64,000 nt of DNA, from the NCBI RefSeq assembly GCF_015775975.1, contig NZ_CP064056.1, forward strand, positions 1,426,001 to 1,490,000. The letters are read 5' to 3'. The stretch's first letter is position 1; every line of letters starts with the position of its first letter. The notes below the pieces were generated by a model that worked only from the letters and a program-made list of their open reading frames with translations, was not told the DNA's origin and ran no database searches. Below, one piece after another: positions 19,791 to 28,482 of the stretch. Source of the stretch: Staphylococcus lloydii (GTDB lineage: Bacteria > Bacillota > Bacilli > Staphylococcales > Staphylococcaceae). The translations under genes were made by a program, and so were the position numbers.

Positions 19791-20603
19791 ATGAATGGTC
19801 TAAGAAGTGTTACTACAGGTACGAATGATTTACAGAAAACCAAAACATTATTTAGCGATATACTCGGACTTAGCGTAGAAGAAAAAAATGGCGCGTTAAG
19901 ATTTGGTGATGCTGAACTCAATTCAGGAACTCGCTTACATTTTGTGGAAATTCCTAATTATCAATGTACAAATAATCATATTGATAGTATTGGTTTACGT
20001 ATACCTACTGATGAAGGTATTGCAGAATATCAATCAATATTAAATAATGCAAACATCGACTATAGTGCGACGACAGATTTAAATGGACACCAATATTTTC
20101 AATTTAAAGACCACAATGGTCAACCATTTGAAATTTATTCAAATGAACATAACACAGGTACGCCACTTGGCATGCCGACTTTTGACAGTGTTGTTAATCC
20201 TTTACATCAAATTCAAGGTTTAGGCCCTGTGATTGTAAAAGTAAATGAACTTGTTTTAACTCAATCTATTTTAACAAAGGTATTCAGTTTAGAGCATTTT
20301 GCTGAGTATTTACCTTACGATGATGCGCCACAAAAGATTCAAGTTTTTAAAATTGGTGATGGTGGATTAGGTGGGGAACTGCACTTATATTCAGCAGAAG
20401 ATGAAGTGAAAATGCCTGAACACGGTATAGTAGAACAAGTAGAGTTTGCAACTGAGTCTCCAGAAATATACCAAAATGCAGTGCAACAATTAGAAATTAT
20501 TGGTATACCCTATCAAACACTAGATCAAGGTGAATCAAAATCTTTAAGAATATCAGAAAATAGCGGGATTACGTTTATCTTAACGCTAGAATCTATTAAA
20601 TAA
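19791..20603 (+). CDS. two-domain VOC (glyoxalase-fold) protein
   Basis: A 270-residue protein built of two vicinal-oxygen-chelate modules (about residues 1-120 and 140-268). The start at 19791 follows AGAGGTG; the TTG at 19770 would place that ribosome binding site inside the gene. The N-terminal module shows VTTGTNDLQKTKTLFSDILGL and FKDHNGQPFEIYSN, typical of the ring-cleaving dioxygenase/glyoxalase branch. Substrate and metal use are unknown. It is followed after 16 bases by the DUF6501 gene. Confidence 0.82.
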   Translation: MNGLRSVTTGTNDLQKTKTLFSDILGLSVEEKNGALRFGDAELNSGTRLHFVEIPNYQCTNNHIDSIGLRIPTDEGIAEYQSILNNANIDYSATTDLNGHQYFQFKDHNGQPFEIYSNEHNTGTPLGMPTFDSVVNPLHQIQGLGPVIVKVNELVLTQSILTKVFSLEHFAEYLPYDDAPQKIQVFKIGDGGLGGELHLYSAEDEVKMPEHGIVEQVEFATESPEIYQNAVQQLEIIGIPYQTLDQGESKSLRISENSGITFILTLESIK

Positions 20604-20619
20604 CGAAAGGAACTTTTTT

Positions 20620-20823
20620 ATGTTACACGAAACTTGGAAAGACAATACACCATTAAAGACTGTAGAAGTTGTTCATACGGATGCACAAAAATTTACAGTT
20701 TCAAATATGTTAACTATCGGCAAACAATACGATGTAATCAATGAAACAGAAGAATATTATCAAATCGTTGATAATTCAGGTCTTGTCGGTGGTTATTACA
20801 AAGAATATTTTAAAGAAGTATAA
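20620..20823 (+). CDS. DUF6501 family protein
   Basis: A 67-residue cytosolic protein. The start MLHETWKD and the end NSGLVGGYYKEYF are the family hallmarks as I recall them from Bacillales proteins. No known function. CGAAAGGAA precedes the ATG. Probably cotranscribed with the VOC gene, since a terminator follows. Confidence 0.8.
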   Translation: MLHETWKDNTPLKTVEVVHTDAQKFTVSNMLTIGKQYDVINETEEYYQIVDNSGLVGGYYKEYFKEV

Positions 20824-20853
20824 TCTTAACACTATCAATTTATAAATTTATAC

Positions 20854-20896
20854 AGACTAGGGCAGCATATTCATAGTATTTGCCCCAGTCTATTTT
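20854..20896 (+). terminator. intrinsic terminator after the VOC/DUF6501 pair
   Basis: AGACTAGGGCA pairs with TTGCCCCAGTCT with one weak position, followed by TATTTTT. Its core is related to the terminators at 7373 and 62889. Confidence 0.75.
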
Positions 20897-20932
20897 TAAT
20901 TTACAAAGCTATTCAAGAAAGGAAGTCACAAC

Positions 20933-21724
20933 ATGACGAATATGCAATATATCAATGCAGACGAAAGTGTATATAACGATGCGTTATCATTACTGAAATT
21001 AAATAAAAATCTATTATTAAAAGGTCCAACTGGTTCAGGTAAAACTAAATTAGCCGAAACATTAAGCGAAACGTTGCAACAGCCCATGTACCAAGTGAAT
21101 TGTTCTGTCGATTTAGACGCTGAAAGTCTACTCGGTTTCAAAACGATTAAGACAAACGAAGATGGTCAACAAGAAATTGTCTTTATTGATGGACCTGTTA
21201 TTAAAGCTATGAAAGAAGGACATATTTTATATATTGATGAAATCAATATGGCTAAACCTGAAACTTTGCCCGTATTAAACGGTGTGCTTGATTATCGACG
21301 TAAATTAACCAATCCCTTTACCGGTGAAGTCATAAATGCGGCTCCTGGTTTTAATGTCATAGCGGCTATTAATGAAGGTTATATTGGTACATTACCAATG
21401 AACGAAGCATTAAAAAATCGCTTTGTCGTTATTCAAGTTGATTATATTGACGGTAATATTTTAGGTGATGTAATTAGACAACAAAGTCAGTTGCAAGATG
21501 AAAAATTGATTACTCAAATAATAAAATTCAATGAAGATTTACGTACGATGACGAAGCAAGGTCAAATTTCTGAAGAGGCTGCTAGTATCAGAGCGTTAAT
21601 TGATTTAAGTGATTTAGCTACTGTTATGCCTATCGACAGAGCTATTAAACGTACAATTATAGATAAACTAGAAGATGAACGCGAACAACAAGCGATAATC
21701 AATGCCGTAGAATTAAATTTTTAG
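20933..21724 (+). CDS. MoxR-type AAA+ ATPase
   Basis: A 263-residue single AAA+ module. Walker A is GPTGSGKTK (about residues 29-37), Walker B is [13 protein letters not shown] (about 98-110), and sensor-region residues appear in [21 protein letters not shown]. This is the MoxR/CbbQ/NorQ branch, whose members act with VWA proteins to remodel or metallate a target complex. Just such a VWA gene follows after 12 bases. The client is unknown. GAAAGGAAG precedes the ATG. S. aureus has a similar gene pair at this chromosomal position. Confidence 0.88.
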   Translation: MTNMQYINADESVYNDALSLLKLNKNLLLKGPTGSGKTKLAETLSETLQQPMYQVNCSVDLDAESLLGFKTIKTNEDGQQEIVFIDGPVIKAMKEGHILYIDEINMAKPETLPVLNGVLDYRRKLTNPFTGEVINAAPGFNVIAAINEGYIGTLPMNEALKNRFVVIQVDYIDGNILGDVIRQQSQLQDEKLITQIIKFNEDLRTMTKQGQISEEAASIRALIDLSDLATVMPIDRAIKRTIIDKLEDEREQQAIINAVELNF

Positions 21725-21736
21725 TGAGGGATAAAT

Positions 21737-23623
21737 ATGAGCGAGCGTTTTATTAAATTTAATGATGAACAATTAGACGCAAAACAAGTCATGATGTTGC
21801 AAGACTTGGCACGTTTGCTACTTAAAAGCGAACAAACTCAAGTTAAAATACAAAAGTTCCCTTACTATGATCCACAAAATGACACACTCATTACGAGTTC
21901 ATTTTGGTCACATCGACCTAAACAAATTGAGACTACAGGTTTAAAAACTGACGTGATTTTAGCGGCGTACGGTTATCAGCTTATGGATATTGGTGTCGTA
22001 AATGACGTCATTCGTGATACTAATTTTACCCACACTAAATTTTATCAGCAATTATTTAAATTGTTAGAAGATAAACGTGTGATAAATGAAATAGTGAAGC
22101 AACGACCAACTACAGCAACGGCTTTGTCACTTAGAAGTGAAATTCGTACAAATTATATTAAATCTCAGATTAATGTCTATAAAACAAAAACGACGTATAC
22201 CGATTTATTATTTTTAAATCTTGCTTATTCTCTACTTACAGAAAATTTTTATGATGTACCTCAAATACATCCGTCTATCGATGATATTTTATTAAATATG
22301 TATCAATATTTACCAAATGTCTTTAACTGTGAAAGTTCCGAAGATAATCAATTTTTAGCACAACGTATTATGTTCCAAATCGATGACATTTTAAAAGAAG
22401 ATATGTTAAATGAATATTATCATTTACCTAAACAAGTATACTCGGCAATGGAAACTATGACATTTGATGAGTTGACGAGAACTGACGCGAGTAATGTAGA
22501 TGGAAATAGTAATGAGAGCGATGAAGAACCTGAAAGTGAAGAAATTGAAACGAAAGCAGCCGACAGCCAATCTTCAGGTGGAGCATACTTAGAGATGGAA
22601 CTTCACGAAGGTGAAAACAGTGACACAGCGAGTGACAACGACACCGATCGTGAAGGTGATGCTAGTGATGATATGACAGATATGCAAACAAAAAAAGGTA
22701 AAGGTTCAGATAATACTATTGATAATACAGATGGAAATTCGTTAGGGGCTAAAAGTCCATTCGCCTTAACTGGTATTAATGAAAATGTTGAGATTGATTG
22801 GCGTATCCCAGATATTAAACCTGAATACGTAAAAACTTATCATGATGTAGAACAATCAGTGAGTATTGAAACAAAAGATTTAATTCAAATTATCAAAAAA
22901 GCTATTGATCGTGAATATACTGATGAACGTAACAATCTGACTAAAGGGCGTTTACAAAAGAATTTATTAAATTGGTTTATCGATGATCAATATAAATTAT
23001 TTTATAAGAAGCAAGATTTAAGTCAGACCTTTGATGCGACTTTCACGTTGCTAGTCGATGCGTCTGCGAGTATGCAAGATAAAATGGAAGAAACGAAAAA
23101 GGGCGTCGTACTATTCCATGAAACCTTAAAATCGTTAAATGTGAAACATGAAATATTAGCATTTAATGAAGATGCTTTTGAAGCTGATGATAGAAACCAA
23201 CCGAATATCATCGATGAAATCATCCATTACGATAAATCGACTTATGTTAATGATGGTCCTAGAATAATGGCATTAGAACCTCAAGACGACAATAGGGACG
23301 GCGTAGCAATTAGAATTGGTAGTGAGCGATTACTGCAACGTTCACACAAGCAGAAATTTTTAATTGTCTTTTCTGATGGTGAACCTTCAGCATACAATTA
23401 TAGCCAAGACGGTATTCTTGATACTTATGAAGCTGTTGAAACAGCGAGAAAAATGGGTATTGAAGTATTTAATGTCTTTTTAAGCCAAGATCCAATCACA
23501 GAAGATATAGAACAAACAATTCATAATATTTATGGGCAATATTCTATTTTTGTTGAAGGAGTAGAACACTTACCTAGTCATCTTTCACCTTTACTTAAAA
23601 AACTATTATTAAAATCATTTTAA
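21737..23623 (+). CDS. VWA domain protein, partner of the MoxR ATPase
   Basis: A 628-residue protein of the CobT/NorD-like class. The first 250 residues are helical and unrecognised. They are followed by a highly acidic, Ser/Asp/Glu-rich low-complexity segment (about 255-325), then the von Willebrand A domain (about 430-625). The metal-ion site is complete: DASAS in LLVDASASMQD (about 437-446), a Thr/Ser region and FSDGEPS. No signal peptide or membrane helix, so it is cytosolic. With the ATPase encoded just upstream it should form a MoxR-VWA chaperone pair; the acidic linker resembles that of CobT. Client unknown. Confidence 0.85.
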   Translation: MSERFIKFNDEQLDAKQVMMLQDLARLLLKSEQTQVKIQKFPYYDPQNDTLITSSFWSHRPKQIETTGLKTDVILAAYGYQLMDIGVVNDVIRDTNFTHTKFYQQLFKLLEDKRVINEIVKQRPTTATALSLRSEIRTNYIKSQINVYKTKTTYTDLLFLNLAYSLLTENFYDVPQIHPSIDDILLNMYQYLPNVFNCESSEDNQFLAQRIMFQIDDILKEDMLNEYYHLPKQVYSAMETMTFDELTRTDASNVDGNSNESDEEPESEEIETKAADSQSSGGAYLEMELHEGENSDTASDNDTDREGDASDDMTDMQTKKGKGSDNTIDNTDGNSLGAKSPFALTGINENVEIDWRIPDIKPEYVKTYHDVEQSVSIETKDLIQIIKKAIDREYTDERNNLTKGRLQKNLLNWFIDDQYKLFYKKQDLSQTFDATFTLLVDASASMQDKMEETKKGVVLFHETLKSLNVKHEILAFNEDAFEADDRNQPNIIDEIIHYDKSTYVNDGPRIMALEPQDDNRDGVAIRIGSERLLQRSHKQKFLIVFSDGEPSAYNYSQDGILDTYEAVETARKMGIEVFNVFLSQDPITEDIEQTIHNIYGQYSIFVEGVEHLPSHLSPLLKKLLLKSF

Positions 23624-23644
23624 GTATAGCTATTTATAATTTAA

Positions 23645-23659
23645 AATATTCTGAAAATT
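23645..23659 (+). promoter_or_regulatory. CodY box upstream of brnQ
   Basis: AATATTCTGAAAATT matches the CodY consensus AATTTTCWGAAAATT at 14 of 15 positions. It lies directly upstream of a plausible promoter (TAGACT at 23663, TAGAAT at 23687). CodY, which senses branched-chain amino acids and GTP, is a known repressor of branched-chain amino acid transport in S. aureus. Confidence 0.75.
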
Positions 23660-23733
23660 ATATAGACTAAACGTCTCATACCATGGTAGAATAATGAATA
23701 TTATATTTTTGGTAAATTGAAGGAGTATTAATT

Positions 23734-25077
23734 ATGAACAAAAATACATGGATTATAGGTTTCACGTTATTTGCAATGTTTTTTGGAGCGGGCAACCTTA
23801 TTTTCCCACCAAACTTAGGTTTGGATAGCGGTCAATACTTTTGGCCATCAATCTTAGCATTTTCATTAACTGGTATTGGTTTACCACTATTAGGAGTAAT
23901 CATTGGAGCCGTAGATAAAGAAGGTTATATCGGTTCTTTAAATAAAATATCACCTAAATTTTCTATTATATTCTTAATTGTCATTTATTTAACAATTGGA
24001 CCTTTATTTGCAATACCACGTACTGCATCAACGTCTTTTGAAATGACAATTACACCAATTGCACATACAAGTAGCAATCTAGCATTATTTATTTTCACAG
24101 CAATATATTTTATCGTCGTTTTATATTTATGTATTAATCCTAATAAAATGGTTGATCGTGTCGGTTCTTTATTAACGCCAATACTATTATTAACTATTTT
24201 AGCGATGATTATAAAAGGCTTTGTAGATTTCGGTGGCAATGGTCCAACTAAAGCTGCGGAAGCTTACACTTCAAACCTTGCAGGTTTCTCACAAGGCTTT
24301 ACAAACGGTTATTTAACAATGGATGCTATCGCTGCGATTGCATTCTCAATGATTGTCGTAAATGCGGTAAAAGCAACTGGCGTTAAACACGCTAATGTCA
24401 TTTTAAAACAAACAGTTATGGCTGGTGTTATCGCCGCTGCAGCATTACTATTTATTTACATATCACTTGGTTTCATAGGTAACCATATGGATGTATCTCA
24501 AGCTAAATTAGATAGTTTAGCTGCTAAAGACCAAAACGTTGGTACATACTTATTAACAACAATTGCGGGTGTAGGTTACGGTGTATTTGGTAAATATTTA
24601 TTAGGTATTATTGTTGCACTTGCTTGTTTAACTACAGCATGCGGATTGATTGTATCAGTATCTGAATACTTCAATCGAATTTTTCCAAAAATTCCATACA
24701 AAGCTTATGTAATTATTTTTACAATTATAAGTTTTATTTTAGCAAACCAAGGATTAAATTCAGTAATTAAGATGTCAGTTCCAGTATTGAGCGTAGTTTA
24801 TCCAATCGCCATTACTTCTGTACTTTTAATCTTACTTGCTAGATTATTCCCAACAAAACCTATTGCTCAACGTATTCCAGTTGCAGTAGTAACCATTGTA
24901 GCGATATTAAGTATAGTAGACAGCCAAGGTTGGATTAAAATAGGATTTATCCATGCACTGCCTCTAAAACAATATTCATTAGAATGGTTCCCAGTAGCCG
25001 TCGTATTTACAATTATCGGTTATATTGTTGCCGCATTTGTTAAAAATGAAAAACCAATCGTTTACGAAAAAGAATAG
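23734..25077 (+). CDS. brnQ: branched-chain amino acid transporter BrnQ
   Basis: A 447-residue member of the LIVCS family with about twelve membrane helices. It imports Leu, Ile and Val with sodium or protons. The start [23 protein letters not shown] is the family signature. TGAAGGAG precedes the ATG. Staphylococci have several BrnQ paralogues; position after the MoxR/VWA genes suggests the copy called BrnQ3 in S. aureus, but I do not rely on that. A near-consensus CodY box lies upstream, fitting repression when branched-chain amino acids are plentiful. Confidence 0.94.
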   Translation: MNKNTWIIGFTLFAMFFGAGNLIFPPNLGLDSGQYFWPSILAFSLTGIGLPLLGVIIGAVDKEGYIGSLNKISPKFSIIFLIVIYLTIGPLFAIPRTASTSFEMTITPIAHTSSNLALFIFTAIYFIVVLYLCINPNKMVDRVGSLLTPILLLTILAMIIKGFVDFGGNGPTKAAEAYTSNLAGFSQGFTNGYLTMDAIAAIAFSMIVVNAVKATGVKHANVILKQTVMAGVIAAAALLFIYISLGFIGNHMDVSQAKLDSLAAKDQNVGTYLLTTIAGVGYGVFGKYLLGIIVALACLTTACGLIVSVSEYFNRIFPKIPYKAYVIIFTIISFILANQGLNSVIKMSVPVLSVVYPIAITSVLLILLARLFPTKPIAQRIPVAVVTIVAILSIVDSQGWIKIGFIHALPLKQYSLEWFPVAVVFTIIGYIVAAFVKNEKPIVYEKE

Positions 25078-25105
25078 CGATATATAATTTTTATATAACA
25101 AACTA

Positions 25106-25142
25106 AGGGAGTTAATCTATTTTATAGATTAGCTCTCTTTTA
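25106..25142 (+). terminator. intrinsic terminator after brnQ
   Basis: GAGTTAATCTA pairs with TAGATTAGCTC, followed by a T-rich tract. Confidence 0.8.
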
Positions 25143-25238
25143 TTATCGAAATAAATTTATATGCAGCGATATCTAATATTTCCTTAAATAGCCTTAAACG
25201 CAAGGGGATAGGTAGTAGACTAATTAACTACCACAAAT

Positions 25239-25275
25239 AAAAGCCATTCGATCATTTTATTATCGAATGGCTTTT
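25239..25275. terminator. terminator for telA, usable in both directions
   Basis: A 14-bp perfect stem (25239-25252 with 25262-25275) with A and T tracts on its flanks, 15 bases beyond the telA stop codon. Confidence 0.85.
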
Positions 25276-25289
25276 ATATTATCTAAAAA

Positions 25290-26432
25290 TTATTGTTGCT
25301 TATTATCCTTTAAATCTAACAACTGTTGTTTTAATTCACCTTCAAGTTCTGATAGTTCACCTTCAGCTTGTTGACGTTTTTGACGTCCTTGCTTTTGAAT
25401 TTGTAGCGTTTGTTCGATTGTTTCTATAATGTCGTTTTGCGTTGTTTTCAATGTTTCAATATCCACGACACCACGCTCATTTTCAGTGGCTGTGTCTACA
25501 GCGTTTTGTTTAAGCAATGAGGAGTTCTTAAGCAATAAATCATTCGTAGTATCAGTCACAGCTTTTTGGGCCGATACAGCGTTTCTCTGACGCATGAGCG
25601 TTAAAGCGATAGACATTTGATTTTTCCATAAAGGTACACTCGTTAAAATTGAACTTTGTATTTTTTCCGCCAATGCTTGGTTTACATTTTGAATCATACG
25701 AATTTGTGGGGCAGTTTGAAGCGCAATTTGTCGAGATAATTGTAAATCATATATACGCTTATCAAGTCGTTCTACAAATTGGCTCATATCAGCTGCTTCC
25801 TGGACATCCATCTGATTCGAAGATTGCTTTGCTTTTTCTTGTAATTGAGGTAAATCTTGTTGCTCAATTGTATGTTTTTTCTGTTTTGCAGCTTCGATAT
25901 ATAACGTTAAATCATCAAAGTAGTCTTTATTTTGATTATATAATTCGTCCAACATATCAATATCTTTTTTAAGGTTACCCTTATGCTTATCTAACTCTAT
26001 TGAAATGCGATCGATTTGTGAGCCTACAGATTGCATTTTTGAAAAGACTTCGTTTATAGACGCTTTCGTTCTTTTAAAAATTCTTTTTAATTTTGATTGA
26101 TTTTCAGGGTTCAATTCATCAGGATTAACAGATTTTAATTTAGACATTAAACTATCTAAAGTATCGCCCACAGGTCCCACATCTGAAGTTCGCACATCGT
26201 TTAATATACGATGTGAAAACTGTGACATGTTTGATTGTGCTTCTGTACCAAAATTCAATAATGCGTCATTATCCATTGGCGTAATCGATTGGCTTAACTT
26301 TTGAATTTTCTGTTGTTCTACTTGTGAGAATTGTTGTTGCTTACTAGTGAGGGCTTCATATTCATTAGTTGTTTGCTCATCGATATATGAGTCAAACGGA
26401 TGAGCATTAATATAATCTTGTTCTCTAGACAT
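25290..26432 (-). CDS. telA: TelA-type toxic anion resistance protein
   Basis: A 380-residue, Gln-rich, largely helical coiled-coil protein of the TelA family (pfam05816). The start MSREQDYINAHPF at 26432 has GGAGCG upstream; the longer TTG start at 26462 covers that site. The core around QIRMIQNVNQALAEKIQSSILTSVPLW is conserved in the family. Members were first linked to tellurite resistance and are induced by cell-envelope stress, but the molecular role is unknown. It is coupled to xpaC, as in Bacillus. Confidence 0.88.
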   Translation of the reverse strand: MSREQDYINAHPFDSYIDEQTTNEYEALTSKQQQFSQVEQQKIQKLSQSITPMDNDALLNFGTEAQSNMSQFSHRILNDVRTSDVGPVGDTLDSLMSKLKSVNPDELNPENQSKLKRIFKRTKASINEVFSKMQSVGSQIDRISIELDKHKGNLKKDIDMLDELYNQNKDYFDDLTLYIEAAKQKKHTIEQQDLPQLQEKAKQSSNQMDVQEAADMSQFVERLDKRIYDLQLSRQIALQTAPQIRMIQNVNQALAEKIQSSILTSVPLWKNQMSIALTLMRQRNAVSAQKAVTDTTNDLLLKNSSLLKQNAVDTATENERGVVDIETLKTTQNDIIETIEQTLQIQKQGRQKRQQAEGELSELEGELKQQLLDLKDNKQQ

Positions 26433-26468
26433 AATTGTTCGCTCCGTTTCTAAATATTTCAATCATTA

Positions 26469-27089
26469 TTATTTGCGTCTCTTTTGTTCCATTTTATTTA
26501 ATTCCATCTCTATATCTAACTTTTGATAGTCATCTTCATTAATTCTTTTCAAATCTGCTATCAATGTACGATTAACTTCATCCAACGTGATACGTGTTTG
26601 TTCGAGTTTTTGCTTTTCTTCTTGTGATTTTTTAGGCGATTTAGAGAGTCTTGTATAAGATTCTATTAAGTTTAATGCATTATCTATATGAGAATAAAAG
26701 AAACTTTCAACCAAGAAAAATTTTGCTGGTTGTTGTTTCACAGCAAAATAAATTGCTCTTGAGATGCGATATATATCATTGACTTGTCGGAAATCTTTAA
26801 TAGATCTTACGTTAATAAAAACCTTTAATATACGTCTAATTTTATCCTGTGCATGATTTAATTGATTATTTACGAAGTGATAATCTCTGCGAGACAACCC
26901 AATTTCATGTAAGTACTTTCTAGATGATAGGCGTTGTGTAGGGAAATAAATCCCAAAGAAAGTAGCAATTGAAATTAACAAGTCAAAAATAAATTGTATA
27001 TCTAGAGCAAAGATACAAACAAACCATACAATAACAGCAATCGGAAAAGCGATAACAGTCCCCAAGACACGAGAAATATTGTATCTCAA
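26469..27089 (-). CDS. xpaC: XpaC-like membrane protein
   Basis: A 206-residue protein with two close membrane segments at the N-terminus (about residues 8-30 and 32-50) and a long helical cytosolic part. It belongs to the XpaC family (pfam10112), named after hydrolysis of a chromogenic phosphate in Bacillus; the real function is unknown. GGAAG lies before the ATG. About 36 bases separate it from telA, and the xpaC-telA pair is conserved in Firmicutes, suggesting a joint envelope-stress role. Confidence 0.85.
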   Translation of the reverse strand: MRYNISRVLGTVIAFPIAVIVWFVCIFALDIQFIFDLLISIATFFGIYFPTQRLSSRKYLHEIGLSRRDYHFVNNQLNHAQDKIRRILKVFINVRSIKDFRQVNDIYRISRAIYFAVKQQPAKFFLVESFFYSHIDNALNLIESYTRLSKSPKKSQEEKQKLEQTRITLDEVNRTLIADLKRINEDDYQKLDIEMELNKMEQKRRK

Positions 27090-27110
27090 AATTCATCTTC
27101 CTTTTTTATT

Positions 27111-27380
27111 TTATATTGTTTTAAATTGCTTTAAATCTTGATCTATATCTAAGTCTTCAATGTTATAGTCATCAACTTGGGAAGAAGGGGAGGCGCCTTT
27201 AATTACAGCTTCAGTAAATGCAGCAATATCCTCCTCATCACCTTGAGCATAAATGTCGACGAAATTTTCGACATTTTGAACTGTACCGGTAATATTATAT
27301 TTTAGTGCTAATCGTTCTGTATAAAAACGAAAACCAACACCTTGTACGATTCCAAATACTTTAATGTGTTTACGTTGCAT
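27111..27380 (-). CDS. acyP: acylphosphatase
   Basis: An 89-residue enzyme of normal length that hydrolyses acyl phosphates. The signature VFGIVQGVGFRFYTERLA (about residues 9-26) supplies the catalytic Arg, and the Asn in the following segment (TGTVQNVEN, about 32-40) completes the site. AGAGGTG lies before the ATG. It is 21 bases upstream of xpaC on the same strand, so the three genes acyP-xpaC-telA probably share a transcript. Confidence 0.92.
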   Translation of the reverse strand: MQRKHIKVFGIVQGVGFRFYTERLALKYNITGTVQNVENFVDIYAQGDEEDIAAFTEAVIKGASPSSQVDDYNIEDLDIDQDLKQFKTI

Positions 27381-27661
27381 ATAAAATCACCTCTTAATGT
27401 CATTATACGCAATTTAAGCGCACAAAACTAATATTTAACATATGCGATTTTATCTTTATCGGCCAAAAGTATGAGACGTAAAACTTGATTTTACACATGA
27501 TAAAGTTAGAATATTAAAAACGGGAAAAATTTCTAGAAGTATACATATTTACTTTTGGTAATTAAATTATTTAGATAATAAAGCCATTATATATACAAGC
27601 TAAGTAAAAGCTTGCTGGCAATAAATGTAATAGCGTCATCGTAACGGGAGGGATGCATGAC

Positions 27662-27970
27662 ATGTGGTCAATAACTAAAATTAGAGCTGATTACGAAGGT
27701 TGGTGGCTTTTTAGTGATTGGACTGATAATATAATAGAACGTGATGATTTTGAAACTTACGATGAAATGATAAATAACTATCAACATAAAATTCGTAAAT
27801 GCAAAGAAGATTATGACAATTATTTAATAGGTAAATTCAATATACATGCATTTTATAATAATTGCGAATTAGGTTTTTGTGAAGATTGTGATGAAAACTT
27901 GCAAATATTCTATAGTTTTATTGTATTAAATAATAATAATGTTTATTATGATCTTCCAATAATTGATTGA
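27662..27970 (+). CDS. DUF1033 family protein
   Basis: A 102-residue acidic protein. I chose ATG 27662 because GGGAGG then lies 9 bases upstream; ATG 27653 is one base from that sequence. The start MWSITKIRADYEGWWLFSDW and the later FCEDCDENLQIFYSF are typical of DUF1033. The CEDC pair might bind metal, but this is weak. No known function. It stands alone upstream of cspA. Confidence 0.78.
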   Translation: MWSITKIRADYEGWWLFSDWTDNIIERDDFETYDEMINNYQHKIRKCKEDYDNYLIGKFNIHAFYNNCELGFCEDCDENLQIFYSFIVLNNNNVYYDLPIID

Positions 27971-27991
27971 ATCGATTTTTTCAATAATGTA

Positions 27992-28020
27992 TTGCATTTT
28001 AAATTAAATTCACGTATACT
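27992..28020 (+). promoter_or_regulatory. cspA promoter
   Basis: TTGCAT (27992-27997) and TATACT (28015-28020) are exactly 17 bases apart. Transcription from about 28027 gives a leader of about 125 bases, the long leader typical of cold-shock genes. Confidence 0.7.
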
Positions 28021-28079
28021 AGCAATTAAGCAATAGTTTTATTCCATATTGCAAAGAATATTGTCTGTACAGCAACAAC

Positions 28080-28150
28080 TGTGAAACCGTATTTTTTGTA
28101 ATATGCGAATAACGCATATTGAAAGAATTTTAGTCTTGGAGGTTTCACAA
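28080..28150 (+). promoter_or_regulatory. cspA leader helix hiding the ribosome binding site
   Basis: TGTGAAACC (28080-28088) is fully complementary to GGTTTCACA (28141-28149). The latter includes the end of the GGAGG ribosome binding site at 28138-28142. Inside it, AATATGCG (28100-28107) pairs with CGCATATT (28113-28120). Together they form an extended hairpin that should reduce translation. S. aureus cspA mRNA is known to have such a leader hairpin, processed by RNase III to raise translation. Confidence 0.75.
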
Positions 28151-28152
28151 TT

Positions 28153-28353
28153 ATGAAACAAGGTACAGTTAAATGGTTTAACGCTGAAAAAGGATTTGGT
28201 TTTATCGAAGTTGAAGGAGAAAACGACGTATTCGTACACTTCTCAGCTATTAACCAAGAAGGTTACAAATCATTAGAAGAAGGTCAATCAGTAGAATTTG
28301 AAGTAGTTGAAGGCGACCGCGGTCCTCAAGCTGCAAACGTTGTAAAACTATAA
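28153..28353 (+). CDS. cspA: major cold-shock protein CspA
   Basis: A 66-residue cold-shock domain protein, nearly identical to S. aureus CspA. RNA-binding motifs RNP1 (KGFGFIEV, about residues 13-20) and RNP2 (VFVHFSA, about 27-33) are intact. It acts as an RNA chaperone. TTGGAGG precedes the ATG but is partly hidden in a leader helix, implying temperature- or processing-dependent translation. Monocistronic, with its own promoter and terminator. Confidence 0.97.
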   Translation: MKQGTVKWFNAEKGFGFIEVEGENDVFVHFSAINQEGYKSLEEGQSVEFEVVEGDRGPQAANVVKL

Positions 28354-28380
28354 TCATAGATTTAGTTTATTGACTAATTA

Positions 28381-28410
28381 AAGAACCTTGTTGATAAGGT
28401 TCTTTTTTTT
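28381..28410 (+). terminator. intrinsic terminator after cspA
   Basis: AAGAACCTT pairs with AAGGTTCTT around GTTGAT, followed by at least six T. Confidence 0.92.
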
Positions 28411-28436
28411 TACTTATTTTTTACATAAAAAGAGTT

Positions 28437-28482
28437 ATAAAAAACCGTTACTTTTTAATATAAAAAAGTAACGGTTTTTTTA
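28437..28482. terminator. terminator of the lysine/DAP operon
   Basis: A long, nearly perfect stem (AAAAACCGTTACTTTTT with its complement) has T and A runs on both sides. It directly abuts the lysA stop codon on the minus strand and could also back up the cspA terminator. Confidence 0.9.

Noticed and set aside
25211..25232. GGTAGT/ACTACC dyad between brnQ and telA
   Set aside because: Only six paired bases, no T tract, and no promoter geometry around it.
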